DNA of 64,000 nucleotides, from contig NZ_JBDJKW010000002.1 of NCBI RefSeq assembly GCF_039673065.1, positions 62,001-126,000 of the forward strand. Reading direction: 5' to 3'. The position numbers and the translations under genes are program-made. Within the stretch, counting starts at the first letter, position 1, and each line of letters opens with the position of its first letter. Under the pieces are notes generated by a model. The model saw nothing but the letters and a program-made list of their open reading frames with translations. It ran no database searches and was not told the origin of the DNA. This DNA is from Allobosea sp039673065. Lineage in GTDB: Bacteria; Pseudomonadota; Alphaproteobacteria; Rhizobiales; Beijerinckiaceae. This document shows positions 9,249-18,272 of this stretch, in pieces.

Positions 9249-9707
9249 ATGACGGAAGCGACGAAATCGCTCGGCGTGGCCGATATCCAGAAGATCATGG
9301 CCTGCATCCCGCATCGCTATCCGTTCCTGCTCGTGGACCGCGTCATCGAGATGGATGGTGACGAATCCGGCATCGGCATCAAGAACGTCACCGCCAACGA
9401 GCCGCAGTTCACCGGGCATTTCCCGGAGCGGCCGGTGTTTCCGGGCGTGCTGATGATCGAGGCGATGGCGCAGACCGCCGGCGTGCTGGTCGTCGCGGCG
9501 CGCGGCGACGAGGACATGGCGGTGAAGACGGTGCTGTTCACCACCATCGACAAGGCCAAGTTCCGCAAGCCGGTCGTGCCGGGCGACAGCCTGCGCTTCC
9601 ACCTGACCAAGCTCGCGCGCAAGCGCAACATCTGGTTCTATCGCGGCGAAGCCAAGGTCGACGGCGTTCTCGTCGCCGAGGCCGAGCTCTCCGCCATGGT
9701 GATGTGA
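9249..9707 (+). CDS. fabZ: 3-hydroxyacyl-[ACP] dehydratase FabZ
   Basis: Hot-dog-fold dehydratase of fatty acid elongation. It acts on the same 3-hydroxyacyl-ACP pool used by LpxA and LpxD, so its place between them balances membrane lipid and lipid A synthesis. The product is 152 aa. It contains the conserved HRYPFLLVDR, the catalytic His57 in FTGHFPERP and Glu71 in PGVLMIEAMAQ. The 106-base spacer before it carries no other gene. Confidence 0.96.
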   Translation: MTEATKSLGVADIQKIMACIPHRYPFLLVDRVIEMDGDESGIGIKNVTANEPQFTGHFPERPVFPGVLMIEAMAQTAGVLVVAARGDEDMAVKTVLFTTIDKAKFRKPVVPGDSLRFHLTKLARKRNIWFYRGEAKVDGVLVAEAELSAMVM

Positions 9708-9768
9708 GGCGAGGCCGGCCAGCGCCGCCATCGTCCTTCGCCGCAACACTCTCGACAGGTCCTGCTTC

Positions 9769-10578
9769 ATGAGCGCCACGATCCATCCGATGTCGGTCGT
9801 CGACCCGGGCGCGCGGCTCGGCGCGGGCGTCGTCATCGGCCCGTTCTGCACCGTGGGACCGCAGGTCGAACTCGGCGACGGCGTCGAGCTCGTCAGCCAT
9901 GTCGCTGTCGCCGGACGCACCAGTGTCGGCGCGCGCACGCGCATCTATCCCTTCGCCTCGATCGGCCATCCGCCGCAGGACGTGAAATACCGCGGCGAGC
10001 CGTCGACGCTGGCGATCGGTGCCGAGTGCATCATCCGCGAGGGCGTGACGATGAACCCGGGCACCGAGCATGGCGGCATGAAGACGGTGGTCGGCGACCG
10101 CTGCTTCTTCCTGGCCAATTCCCATGTCGGCCATGACAGCGTGATCGGCAGCAGTGTCATCTTCTCGAACAATGTGATGTGCGCCGGCCACGTCACCATC
10201 GGCGACTTCGTCATCGTCAGCGGTGGTGCCGGCCTGCACCAGTTCGTTCGCATCGGCGACCACGCCTTCATCGGCGGCGGCGCGGGCGTGATGAACGACG
10301 TGATCCCCTTCGGCATGGTGCGCGACAATCCCGCCCATCTCGCCGGGCTCAACCTCGTCGGGCTGAAGCGTCGTGGCTTTTCGCGCGAGCAGATCCACGA
10401 ATTGCGCCGCGCTTATCGCCTGCTCTTCGCCGCCGAGGGCACGCTGTCCGAGCGCGTCGAGGACGTGGCGACCGAATTCGCGGCGCATCCGCTGATCCAC
10501 GAGATCCTCGACTTCATCCGCAATGGCGGCGAGCGCGCGATCTGCGTCCCGGTCGACCTCGGCGCGCCCGAGCGGTGA
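9769..10578 (+). CDS. lpxA: Acyl-[ACP]-UDP-N-acetylglucosamine O-acyltransferase
   Basis: First step of lipid A synthesis: reversible O-acylation of UDP-GlcNAc in the cytosol. The product is 269 aa. Left-handed beta-helix hexapeptide repeats run from residue 10 to about 185. The ANSHVGHDSVIG segment contains the catalytic His122, and the helical C-terminal domain begins near residue 190. Its stop codon overlaps a possible GTG start of lpxI (GTGA at 10575). Confidence 0.96.
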   Translation: MSATIHPMSVVDPGARLGAGVVIGPFCTVGPQVELGDGVELVSHVAVAGRTSVGARTRIYPFASIGHPPQDVKYRGEPSTLAIGAECIIREGVTMNPGTEHGGMKTVVGDRCFFLANSHVGHDSVIGSSVIFSNNVMCAGHVTIGDFVIVSGGAGLHQFVRIGDHAFIGGGAGVMNDVIPFGMVRDNPAHLAGLNLVGLKRRGFSREQIHELRRAYRLLFAAEGTLSERVEDVATEFAAHPLIHEILDFIRNGGERAICVPVDLGAPER

Positions 10579-10595
10579 CGGCGGGGCCGGCCTCG

Positions 10596-11444
10596 ATGTC
10601 CGGAGCCGGAACCGAGGGACGCCTGGCGCTGGTCGCCGGCAGCGGCGACTATCCGCTCAAGGTGGCGCAGGCCGCCCGCGCGCAAGGGCGTGAGCTTTAT
10701 GTGGTGGCGCTGTCGGGTGCCGCCGATATCGGCGACTTCGCCGGCTTCGAAGGGCGCGAATACCGGCTCGGCCAGCTCGGCGCCTTCATGGACGAGGTCA
10801 AGCGGCGCCGGATCTCCGACATCGTGATGATCGGTGCGCTGCCGCGGCCGAGCTTCGGCGCGCTGGCGCCCGAGCTGTCGACGCTGAAATATCTCCCGCA
10901 TTTCGCCCGCGCCTTCAAAGGCGGCGACGACCATCTGCTGCGCGGTGTGGTCAGCTTCTTCGAAGGGCAGGGGCTGGTGGTGCGCGGAGCTGCGGAGATC
11001 GCTCCGGAGATCGTCGCGGGCTCCGGCCCGATGGGCCGCACGATGCCGACGGCGCCGGCCATGGAAGCCGCCGAGCGCGGCTTTGCCCTGCTCGATGCGA
11101 TCTCGCCCTTCGATATCGGCCAGGCCGCGGTGATCGCCGATCATCGCGTCGTCGCGGTCGAGGCGGCGGAAGGCACCGACGCCATGCTCGAGCGGGTCGC
11201 GGCGATGGTGAAGAGCGGTCGCCTGCGCATCGGCAAGGGCGACGGCGTGCTGGTCAAGGCACCGAAGCGCAACCAGGATTTGCGGGTCGACATGCCGGCG
11301 GTCGGCGTCGACACGGTGGTGCGCGCCGTCGAGGCCGGGCTGTCGGGCATCGCCGTCCGCACCGGGGCTGTGCTCGTCGGCGACCGCGCGACGCTCGCCG
11401 CGCGGGCCGATGCAGCCGGGCTCTTCGTGGTGGGCGTGCCGTGA
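10596..11444 (+). CDS. lpxI: UDP-2,3-diacylglucosamine diphosphatase LpxI
   Basis: Alphaproteobacterial replacement for LpxH: hydrolyses UDP-2,3-diacylglucosamine to lipid X and UMP. The product is 282 aa from ATG 10596. The N-terminal domain begins LALVAGSGDYPLKVAQAA. The C-terminal DUF1009 part contains DIGQAAVIADHRVVAVEAAEGTDAML and GVLVKAPKRNQDLRVDMPAVG, characteristic of the family. A GTG at 10575 that overlaps the lpxA stop would add seven residues and cannot be excluded. The stop overlaps the lpxB GTG start by four bases, which places it in the lipid A operon. Confidence 0.93.
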   Translation: MSGAGTEGRLALVAGSGDYPLKVAQAARAQGRELYVVALSGAADIGDFAGFEGREYRLGQLGAFMDEVKRRRISDIVMIGALPRPSFGALAPELSTLKYLPHFARAFKGGDDHLLRGVVSFFEGQGLVVRGAAEIAPEIVAGSGPMGRTMPTAPAMEAAERGFALLDAISPFDIGQAAVIADHRVVAVEAAEGTDAMLERVAAMVKSGRLRIGKGDGVLVKAPKRNQDLRVDMPAVGVDTVVRAVEAGLSGIAVRTGAVLVGDRATLAARADAAGLFVVGVP

Positions 11445-12610
11445 GCGCGCCGCCCTTCCGTCTCTTCATCGTCGCCGGCGAGGCCTCGGGCGACGCGCTC
11501 GCGGTACGCTTCGTCCGCCGGCTGCGCGAGCGGCTGGGGGAGCGGGAGCTCGTGCTGCGCGGCGTCGGCGGCGAGGCGCTGATCGCCGAGGGGCTGGAGA
11601 GCGTTTTCCCGCAGGACGACATCGCGGTGATGGGCTTCGGCCCGGTGGTGGCGCGCCTGCCGCTGCTGCTGCGGCGGATGTCGCATGCGGCCAAGGCGGC
11701 GGCGGCCTTCGAGCCCGACCTGCTGCTGACCATCGATTCCCCGGATTTCAGCCTGCGCGTCGCGCGCAAGCTGCGTCGCATGAAGCCGGCGATCCCGATC
11801 GCCCATTGGGTCTGCCCGAGCGTCTGGGCCTGGCGGCAGGGACGGGCGCGGCGGATGCGGCCCTATGTCGACCGCATCCTGGCGCTGCTGCCCTTCGAGC
11901 CGGAGGCGCTGGCGCGTCTCGGCGGGCCCGAGACCGTCTATGTCGGCCATCCGCTGGCCGAGCGTCTGCCCGAGCTGCGCCCCGGCGCTGCCGAGGCGGC
12001 ACTGCGGGCCGACGCGGCGAACCCGCTGGTGCTGGTGCTGCCCGGCAGCCGCCGCTCCGAGATCCGACACCTCACGCCGGTCTTCGGGGAGGCGATCGCC
12101 CGCGTGGCGCAGGTCGTGCCGGGCGCCCGCTTCGCCATGCCGGCGGTGCCAAGGCTGGTCGAGGAGCTGCGCGGTATCGTCGCTGGCTGGCCGGTGAAGC
12201 CCGAAATCCTGACCGGCGAGCCAGCCAAGCTCGCGGCCTTCCGCACCGCGCGCGCCGCGCTTGCGGCATCGGGTACGGTGACCCTGGAGCTGGCACTGGC
12301 ACAGGTGCCGACGGTCGCCGCCTATCGCGGCGCCGACTGGGAGGCCTTCCTGGCGCGTCGGCTGGTCAAGCTGCCAAGCGTGATCCTGCCCAATCTCGTG
12401 CTCGGCCGGCGCATCCTGCCCGAGTTCATCCAGGAGGAGGCGACGCCGGCAGCGCTGGCTGCGGCGTTGCTCGCGGTCATCCCGGAGGGCGAGGCGCGCC
12501 GCCTGCAGCTGGACGGTTTCGGCGATGTCGAGCGCGAGATCCGCAGTGCCGGGGCGAGCCCGGCCGCCAATGCCGTCGAGGGCGCGCTCGCGCTGACGAT
12601 GCGGCGCTGA
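11441..12610 (+). CDS. lpxB: Lipid A disaccharide synthase
   Basis: GT19 glycosyltransferase joining lipid X and UDP-2,3-diacylglucosamine into the disaccharide core of lipid A, at the inner face of the membrane. The product is 389 aa. The N-terminal GEASGD motif is at residues 13-18, followed by HWVCPSVWAWRQGRARRM and the nucleotide-binding region LPGSRRSEI. The GTG start at 11441 overlaps the lpxI stop. It is the last gene of the plus-strand block, closed by a strong terminator. Confidence 0.95.
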   Translation: MSAPPFRLFIVAGEASGDALAVRFVRRLRERLGERELVLRGVGGEALIAEGLESVFPQDDIAVMGFGPVVARLPLLLRRMSHAAKAAAAFEPDLLLTIDSPDFSLRVARKLRRMKPAIPIAHWVCPSVWAWRQGRARRMRPYVDRILALLPFEPEALARLGGPETVYVGHPLAERLPELRPGAAEAALRADAANPLVLVLPGSRRSEIRHLTPVFGEAIARVAQVVPGARFAMPAVPRLVEELRGIVAGWPVKPEILTGEPAKLAAFRTARAALAASGTVTLELALAQVPTVAAYRGADWEAFLARRLVKLPSVILPNLVLGRRILPEFIQEEATPAALAAALLAVIPEGEARRLQLDGFGDVEREIRSAGASPAANAVEGALALTMRR

Positions 12611-12730
12611 GGCTGCACGGCCCGTCTTTCATCCGCTGACTGCTTCCGGACCAATACCGTGCGTGAGGCTTGCTGCGGGCGTGCGCGTCCCGCCCGTTCG
12701 TGCAGTTGCCGGCTTCCGACCAAAGGCAAA

Positions 12731-12766
12731 GAAGAAGGGCCGCGACTTGCGTCGCGGCCCTTCTTC
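12731..12766. terminator. Bidirectional intrinsic terminator between lpxB and gltA
   Basis: A perfect 16-bp stem (12731-12746 with 12751-12766) closed by a TTGC loop. Its outer arms are AAG/CTT-rich, so both readings carry a short T-rich run at the end of the stem. It sits between the convergent ends of lpxB (12610) and gltA (12787) and can serve both. Confidence 0.85.
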
Positions 12767-12786
12767 GTTCGGTCCAGATTTGGCGC

Positions 12787-14076
12787 TCAGCGGCGGCCGA
12801 TCGGGCTGTAGTCCCGCTTCGGGGCGCCGGTGTAGAGCTGGCGCGGACGGCCGATGCGCTGGGACGGGTCCTCGATCATCTCCTTCCACTGCGCGATCCA
12901 GCCGACCGTGCGCGCGAGCGCGAACAGCACGGTGAACATCGAGGTGGGGAAGCCCATCGCCTTGAGGGTAATGCCCGAATAGAAGTCGATGTTCGGGTAG
13001 AGCTTCTTCTCGATGAAGTACTCGTCGTGGAGCGCGATGCGCTCCAGCTCCAGCGCGACGTCCAGCAGCGGATCGTCCTTGATGCCGAGCTCGTTGAGCA
13101 CCTCGTGGGTGGTCTTCTGCATGATCTTGGCGCGCGGGTCGTAGTTCTTGTAGACCCGGTGGCCGAAGCCCATCAGGCGGAAGGGATCGTTCTTGTCCTT
13201 CGCCTTGGCGATGAATTTCGGGATGTTCTCGACCGAGCCGATCTCCTCGAGCATCTTGAGCGCCGCTTCGTTGGCGCCGCCATGGGCGGGGCCCCAGAGG
13301 CAGGCGATGCCGGCGGCGATGCAGGCGAACGGGTTGGCGCCCGAGGAGCCGGCGAGCCGGACCGTCGAGGTCGAGGCGTTCTGCTCATGGTCGGCGTGCA
13401 GGATGAAGATCCGGTCGAGCGCGCGCGAGAGCACGGGGTTGACCTTGTAGTCCTCGGCCGGGACGGCGAAGCACATCCGCAGGAAGTTGGAGGTGTAGTC
13501 CAGCGAGTTCAGCGGGTACACGAAGGGCTGGCCGATCGAGTACTTGTAGGCCATCGCCGCCAGCGTCGGCATCTTCGCGATCATGCGCATCGAGGCGATC
13601 ATGCGCTGATGCGGGTCCGAGATGTCGGTCGAGTCGTGGTAGAAGGCCGACAGCGCGCCGACGGAGGCGACCATCACCGCCATGGGGTGGGCGTCGCGGC
13701 GGAAGGCCTGGAAGAAGCGGTGCATCTGGTCGTGCACCATGGTGTGGCGCGTGACGCGGTAGTCAAAATCCGCCTTCTGGGCCGCGGTCGGCAGTTCGCC
13801 GTAGAGCAGCAGATAGCAGGTCTCGAGGAAGTCGCCGTGCTCGGCCAGCTGCTCGATCGGGTAGCCGCGATAGAGCAGGGTGCCCTCGTCACCGTCGATA
13901 TAGGTGATCTGCGACTCGCAGCTCGCCGTCGAGGTGAAGCCCGGGTCGTAGGTGAACATGCCGCTCTGGGCGTAGAGCTTGCTGATGTCGACGACGGACG
14001 GCCCGATCGTGCCCTCTTTGACCGGGAGGTCGACGGCCTTGCCGTCGACGCTCAACTGACTCGTGGTTCCGCTCAT
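12787..14076 (-). CDS. gltA: Type II citrate synthase
   Basis: Condenses acetyl-CoA and oxaloacetate to citrate, entering the TCA cycle. The product is 429 aa, the length of the hexameric NADH-sensitive type. Catalytic elements are visible in order: CLWGPAHGGANEA (His), MGFGHRVYKNYDPRA (His) and DFYSGI (Asp). The upstream sequence carries an AAAGGA about ten bases before the ATG. The gene stands alone between the terminator at 12731-12766 and a 325-base leader, so it is probably monocistronic. Confidence 0.97.
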   Translation of the reverse strand: MSGTTSQLSVDGKAVDLPVKEGTIGPSVVDISKLYAQSGMFTYDPGFTSTASCESQITYIDGDEGTLLYRGYPIEQLAEHGDFLETCYLLLYGELPTAAQKADFDYRVTRHTMVHDQMHRFFQAFRRDAHPMAVMVASVGALSAFYHDSTDISDPHQRMIASMRMIAKMPTLAAMAYKYSIGQPFVYPLNSLDYTSNFLRMCFAVPAEDYKVNPVLSRALDRIFILHADHEQNASTSTVRLAGSSGANPFACIAAGIACLWGPAHGGANEAALKMLEEIGSVENIPKFIAKAKDKNDPFRLMGFGHRVYKNYDPRAKIMQKTTHEVLNELGIKDDPLLDVALELERIALHDEYFIEKKLYPNIDFYSGITLKAMGFPTSMFTVLFALARTVGWIAQWKEMIEDPSQRIGRPRQLYTGAPKRDYSPIGRR

Positions 14077-14401
14077 GGATACCGATCCTTTCAGGCTCGA
14101 TCTTCAGATCATTCTCGCGGTCGGGTGAGGGCCGGCCGGTCACATCCCATCAGCTGTCATCCGAGCGTCGCGCTGTGACGGCGCCGTGACGGACGGTGCG
14201 TCGGATGGCAGGGGGTGGGTTCATCGGACTGAAATACAAGCATTATTCGTGCCCGCACCCGCCCAGGGAGCCGATGCTGCGCTGCGTTGCTAGACCATTT
14301 GCGGGGGCTGTTCAACCGAACTGGCCTGCGCAATCCGTCCAAGGGGCCGCGAGGGCCACTCGGACGGGCATCTCGACGGCCTCGCCGATGGACGCATCGC
14401 G
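14077..14401 (-). promoter_or_regulatory. gltA upstream region with imperfect dyad
   Basis: 325 bases without a gene. It must hold the gltA promoter and the 3' end of gltX. I see an 11-bp inverted repeat with one mismatch (14154-14164 and 14201-14211) and the direct repeats GTGACGG around 14175-14192. No convincing -35/-10 pair and no hairpin plus T-tract for gltX could be assigned. Confidence 0.3.
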
Positions 14402-15820
14402 TCAGCCGATATCGGCCAGCCGGCCGAGCACCTCCTCGCGGCCCAGCACCGCCATCACGTCGAACAGGCCCGGCGAGGTGGTCTTGCCGGTCAGCGCCGC
14501 ACGCAAAGGCTGCGCGACCTGGCCGAGCTTGATCTCCTTCTCCGTGGCGAAGGCGCGCACGGCCTCCTCCAGCGCCGCCGGCGACCAGTCGTCCACCGCG
14601 GCCAGCCGCTCGGACAGGGCCGGCATGCGCTCGCGGGCGCCGGCATCGAGCAGGGCGGCGGCCTTGGGCTCCAGCGCCAGCGGCCGGCTTGCATAGAGAT
14701 AAGAGGCGCTGTCGATCAACTCGATCAGCGTCTTGGCGCGCTCCTGCAGGCCGGGCATGGCGGCGCGCAGCTTGGCTTCGAGCGCCGTATCCAGCGTCTC
14801 GCCGAGCCCGCGGGCGGGGCCGATCTCGCCCCAGATCGCCTTCAGCCCGTCGATCAGCTCGTCGGTCGAGGCCTGGCGCATGTAGAGCCCGTTGAGGTTC
14901 TCCAGTTTGGCGTAGTCGAAGCGCGAGGGCGACCGGCCGATCGAGGAGAGGTTGAACAGGGCGATCATCTCCTCGGTCGAGAAGATCTCCTGGTCGCCAT
15001 GGCTCCAGCCGAGGCGCAGGAGGTAGTTGCGCACAGCCACCGGCAGATAGCCCATCGAGCGATAGGCATCGACGCCGAGCGCGCCGTGGCGCTTCGAGAG
15101 CTTGGCGCCGTCCGGCCCGTGGATCAGCGGGATGTGCGACATGCTCGGCACGCTCCAGCCCATCGCCTGGTAGATCTGGGTCTGGCGGGCGGCGTTGGTC
15201 AGGTGGTCGTCGCCGCGGATGATATGGGTGACGCCCATGTCGTGATCGTCGACCACCACGGCGAGCATATAGGTCGGCGTGCCGTCCGAGCGCAGCAGCA
15301 CGAGGTCGTCGAGATTCTCGTTCTGCCAGACGACGCGGCCCTGGACCTCGTCCTCGACGACCGTCTCGCCGGTCTGCTCGGCCTTGAGGCGGATCACAGG
15401 CTTGACGCCGGCCGGCGCCTCCGACGGATCACGATCGCGCCAGCGCCCGTCATAGCGCAGCGGCTTGCCCTCGGCGCGCGCCTTCTCGCGCATCTCCTCG
15501 AGCTCCTGCGGCGTGGCGTAGCAGTAATAGGCCTTGCCGGCGGCGAGCATCTGCTCGGCGACCTCGCGATGGCGGGCGGCGCGCTGGAACTGGTAGACCG
15601 TCTGCCCGTCCCAATCGAGGCCGAGCCAGGACAGCCCGTCGAGGATCGCGGCGATCGCGGCGTCCGTCGAGCGCTCGCGGTCGGTGTCCTCGATGCGCAG
15701 CAGCATGCGGCCGCCGTGACGGCGCGCGTAGAGCCAGTTGAACAGTGCGGTGCGGGCCCCGCCGATATGGAGGAATCCGGTGGGCGACGGCGCAAAGCGC
15801 GTGACGACCTCATCGCTCAT
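14402..15820 (-). CDS. gltX: Glutamate-tRNA ligase
   Basis: Class I aminoacyl-tRNA synthetase charging tRNA-Glu (and tRNA-Gln where the amidotransferase route is used). The product is 472 aa, typical length. The HIGH-equivalent is PTGFLHIGGARTALFNWLY at residues 12-30 and the KMSKS-equivalent is KLSKRHGA. The C-terminal anticodon-binding region is complete. The start at 15820 is chosen from MSDEVVTRFAPSPTG, with a GGAG a short distance upstream. The frame continues open upstream to 16528 opposite comEC but carries no homology there. Confidence 0.96.
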   Translation of the reverse strand: MSDEVVTRFAPSPTGFLHIGGARTALFNWLYARRHGGRMLLRIEDTDRERSTDAAIAAILDGLSWLGLDWDGQTVYQFQRAARHREVAEQMLAAGKAYYCYATPQELEEMREKARAEGKPLRYDGRWRDRDPSEAPAGVKPVIRLKAEQTGETVVEDEVQGRVVWQNENLDDLVLLRSDGTPTYMLAVVVDDHDMGVTHIIRGDDHLTNAARQTQIYQAMGWSVPSMSHIPLIHGPDGAKLSKRHGALGVDAYRSMGYLPVAVRNYLLRLGWSHGDQEIFSTEEMIALFNLSSIGRSPSRFDYAKLENLNGLYMRQASTDELIDGLKAIWGEIGPARGLGETLDTALEAKLRAAMPGLQERAKTLIELIDSASYLYASRPLALEPKAAALLDAGARERMPALSERLAAVDDWSPAALEEAVRAFATEKEIKLGQVAQPLRAALTGKTTSPGLFDVMAVLGREEVLGRLADIG

Positions 15821-15980
15821 GAAGGAAGGCTCCGGGAAACGGCGAAACAAGGGGAGACGGCGAAGGGCGCGATGCGCCCGGCCGGGCTGACATCCGGCGC
15901 GGCCGCTGTAACATGCCCGGGCCGCCGCCGTTAAGCGCCTTCCTGCGCCGGCGCGGCGAGGGGAGGCCGCGAGGGGGGCA

Positions 15981-18272
15981 ATGGCGTCCATCCCGCCCGA
16001 GCGCCGTGGGGTGGCGCGGGCTGCCGGCCTCGTCCTGGCGGGCGGGGCGGGGCGAACGCGTCCCGACTGGTCGCCCGCGATCCTGCTCCATACCTTCTGG
16101 AACGGCCTGCGCGGCGCGCTGGCGCTGGAGATCGAGCGGCGGCGGCTGTTCAACTGGCTGCCGGTGCCGCTCGGGATCGGCGTCCTGCTGTATTTCCTCG
16201 CCGATGGCGAGCCGGGCCTGGCAGCGCCGCTCTTCGGGGCAGGGCTGTTCGGCGCCGCGGCGCTCGCCTTCAGCCGGACGCGGCGCGGGGCGATGGCGAC
16301 CTGCGTCGCGCTCGCTGCCGCCTTCGTCGGCTTCGCGGCAGGGGTCTGGCGCAGCGCCGAGGTCGCCGCACCCATCCTGGCCCGTCCGCATGTCGGGCGG
16401 GTGAGCGGCTTCGTCGAGAGCCTGGAGCAGCGGGAGAAGGGCGTCAGGCTGGTGCTGCTGGTCACGAGCCTCGCAGGCGTGGCGGAGCCGGCGCGGCCGC
16501 GGCGGGTGCGCGTCTCGGCCAATGTCACCGGGCTGCGGCCGGGCGACCACCTGCTGGCGACGGCCCGGCTGCTGCCGCCGCCCGGCCCGGCGCGTCCCGG
16601 CGGCTACGATTTCGCGCGCGACGCCTTCTTTCGCGGCATCGGCGCGGTCGGCAACATCGTCGGCAAGGTCGTGCTCTCGCCGGCGGAGCAGCCCATGCCG
16701 TCCGCCTTGCGCCGGCAGGTGCTGATCGACGATGCCCGCAACGTGCTGACCGCGCGCATCGCCGCGATCGGGGGCGGGCAGGCGGGCGCGATGGGCGCGG
16801 CGCTGGTCACCGGCAAGCGCGGGCTGATCAGCGAGAGCACCAATATCGACCTGCGGGCAGCGGGGATCTACCACATCGTCTCGATCTCCGGCCTGCATAT
16901 GGTGCTCGCCGCCGGGACGATCTTCTGGCTGGTGCGGGCTCTGCTCTGCGCCTCGCAGACGCTGGCGCTGGCCTGGCCGGTCAAGAAGATCGCGGCGCTG
17001 GCCGCGATGAGCGGCGCTGTTGCCTATTGCGTTTTCTCCGGTGCCGAGGTCGCGACCGTGCGCTCGCTGATCATGACGCTGGTGATGCTGGGCGCGATCC
17101 TCGTCGACCGCCCGGCGCTGAGCATGCGCAATCTCGCGCTCGCCGCGATCATCGTGCTGCTGCGTGAGCCGGAGGCGCTGCTCGGCCCGAGCTTCCAGAT
17201 GTCGTTCGGGGCGGTCGCGGCCCTGATCGCCTTTGCCGAGCGCTGGCAGGCCCGCGCGCCCGATGCCAAGGCGGCGAACTGGCCCTGGCCGCTGCGGCCG
17301 CTCTGGCTCTCGGCGGTCGGCATCGTCACCACCACCATGGTGGCGACCGCGGCGACGGCGCCTTATGGCGTCTATCATTTCCAGGTCTTCAATCCGTTCG
17401 GCCTGCTCGGCAATGCGCTGGCCCTGCCCTTCGTCTCGCTGGTGGTGATGCCGGCGGCGGTGTTCGGCGTGCTGGCCTATCCGTTCGGGCTCGACTGGCC
17501 GGCCTGGGCGGCGATGGGCTGGGCCTCGGAGCTCGTACTGAAACTCGCGCACTGGGTCGCGGGAATGGAGCGCTCGACGGTGGTGCTGCCGGCCTTCGGG
17601 CCCGCGGCGCTAGTGGCGTTTTCGCTGGCGCTGCTCTGGCTGACACTCTGGACCACGGCGATCCGCTATCTCGCGGCGCTGCCGCTGCTCGCCGGCCTCG
17701 CCGTCGCCGCGGCGCCGGCCCGCCCCGACATCCTGATCGAGCGCGACGGTTCCGGCATGCTGGTGCGCGGTGCGGATGGGCGGCTGGTGCTGGCCGGGCG
17801 GCCGAGCCGCTTCGTGCTGGCGCAATGGCTGCTGGCGGACGGGGATTCGCGGGCGCCCGACGATCCCGGCCTGCGCAGCGGCGCGGCCTGCGACACGCGC
17901 GGCTGCGTCATCCGGCTCGCGGACGGCCGCAGCGTCGCCTATGCGCGCGACCGCATCGCGCTGGCCGAGGATTGTGGGCGTGCCGATCTGGTGGTGACGC
18001 CGCTCTATGCCAACGGCGCCTGCGCGGCCCGGCTGATCGACCGGGCGGTGCTGCGCCGCGACGGCGCCGTCAGCTATCGCACCGCCGGCGGCGGCTGGAC
18101 CGCCTTCACCGCCGAGGACGCCACCCGTCGGCGGCCCTGGACCCGCCCGCAGCCGGAGCCGTCCCCCGCGGCCTCGACCGCCGGGCGGCCGCCACAGTCC
18201 CGCGTCACGGCCACGCCGCCTGCGGCGGCCACGGCCCCATCCGTCCCGGACGAGGCCGAGCGGCTTCAGTAG
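15981..18272 (+). CDS. ComEC/Rec2 family competence protein
   Basis: Predicted polytopic inner-membrane channel for uptake of single-stranded DNA in natural transformation. The product is 763 aa. An N-terminal soluble segment of DUF4131 type spans about residues 60-200. It is followed by the competence domain with IYHIVSISGLHMVLAAG and many transmembrane helices to about residue 570. The C-terminal 190 residues lack the HxHxDH metal-binding motif of ComEC proteins with an active metallo-beta-lactamase domain and end in a Pro/Ala/Ser-rich tail. A GAGGGGGG run precedes ATG 15981. The gene is divergent from gltX, and its 3' end overlaps lexA by seven bases tail to tail. Confidence 0.88.
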   Translation: MASIPPERRGVARAAGLVLAGGAGRTRPDWSPAILLHTFWNGLRGALALEIERRRLFNWLPVPLGIGVLLYFLADGEPGLAAPLFGAGLFGAAALAFSRTRRGAMATCVALAAAFVGFAAGVWRSAEVAAPILARPHVGRVSGFVESLEQREKGVRLVLLVTSLAGVAEPARPRRVRVSANVTGLRPGDHLLATARLLPPPGPARPGGYDFARDAFFRGIGAVGNIVGKVVLSPAEQPMPSALRRQVLIDDARNVLTARIAAIGGGQAGAMGAALVTGKRGLISESTNIDLRAAGIYHIVSISGLHMVLAAGTIFWLVRALLCASQTLALAWPVKKIAALAAMSGAVAYCVFSGAEVATVRSLIMTLVMLGAILVDRPALSMRNLALAAIIVLLREPEALLGPSFQMSFGAVAALIAFAERWQARAPDAKAANWPWPLRPLWLSAVGIVTTTMVATAATAPYGVYHFQVFNPFGLLGNALALPFVSLVVMPAAVFGVLAYPFGLDWPAWAAMGWASELVLKLAHWVAGMERSTVVLPAFGPAALVAFSLALLWLTLWTTAIRYLAALPLLAGLAVAAAPARPDILIERDGSGMLVRGADGRLVLAGRPSRFVLAQWLLADGDSRAPDDPGLRSGAACDTRGCVIRLADGRSVAYARDRIALAEDCGRADLVVTPLYANGACAARLIDRAVLRRDGAVSYRTAGGGWTAFTAEDATRRRPWTRPQPEPSPAASTAGRPPQSRVTATPPAAATAPSVPDEAERLQ

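Noticed and set aside
12670..14178. Long plus-strand open frame (502 codons) opposite gltA
   Set aside because: Antisense shadow of citrate synthase with low-complexity composition and no motif. The same reasoning applies to frames opposite bamA, trpD, trpE, ppiD, recG, opgH and the P-type ATPase.
15821..16528. N-terminal extension of glutamyl-tRNA synthetase
   Set aside because: The class I synthetase homology begins at 15820, and the upstream frame is the antisense of comEC.
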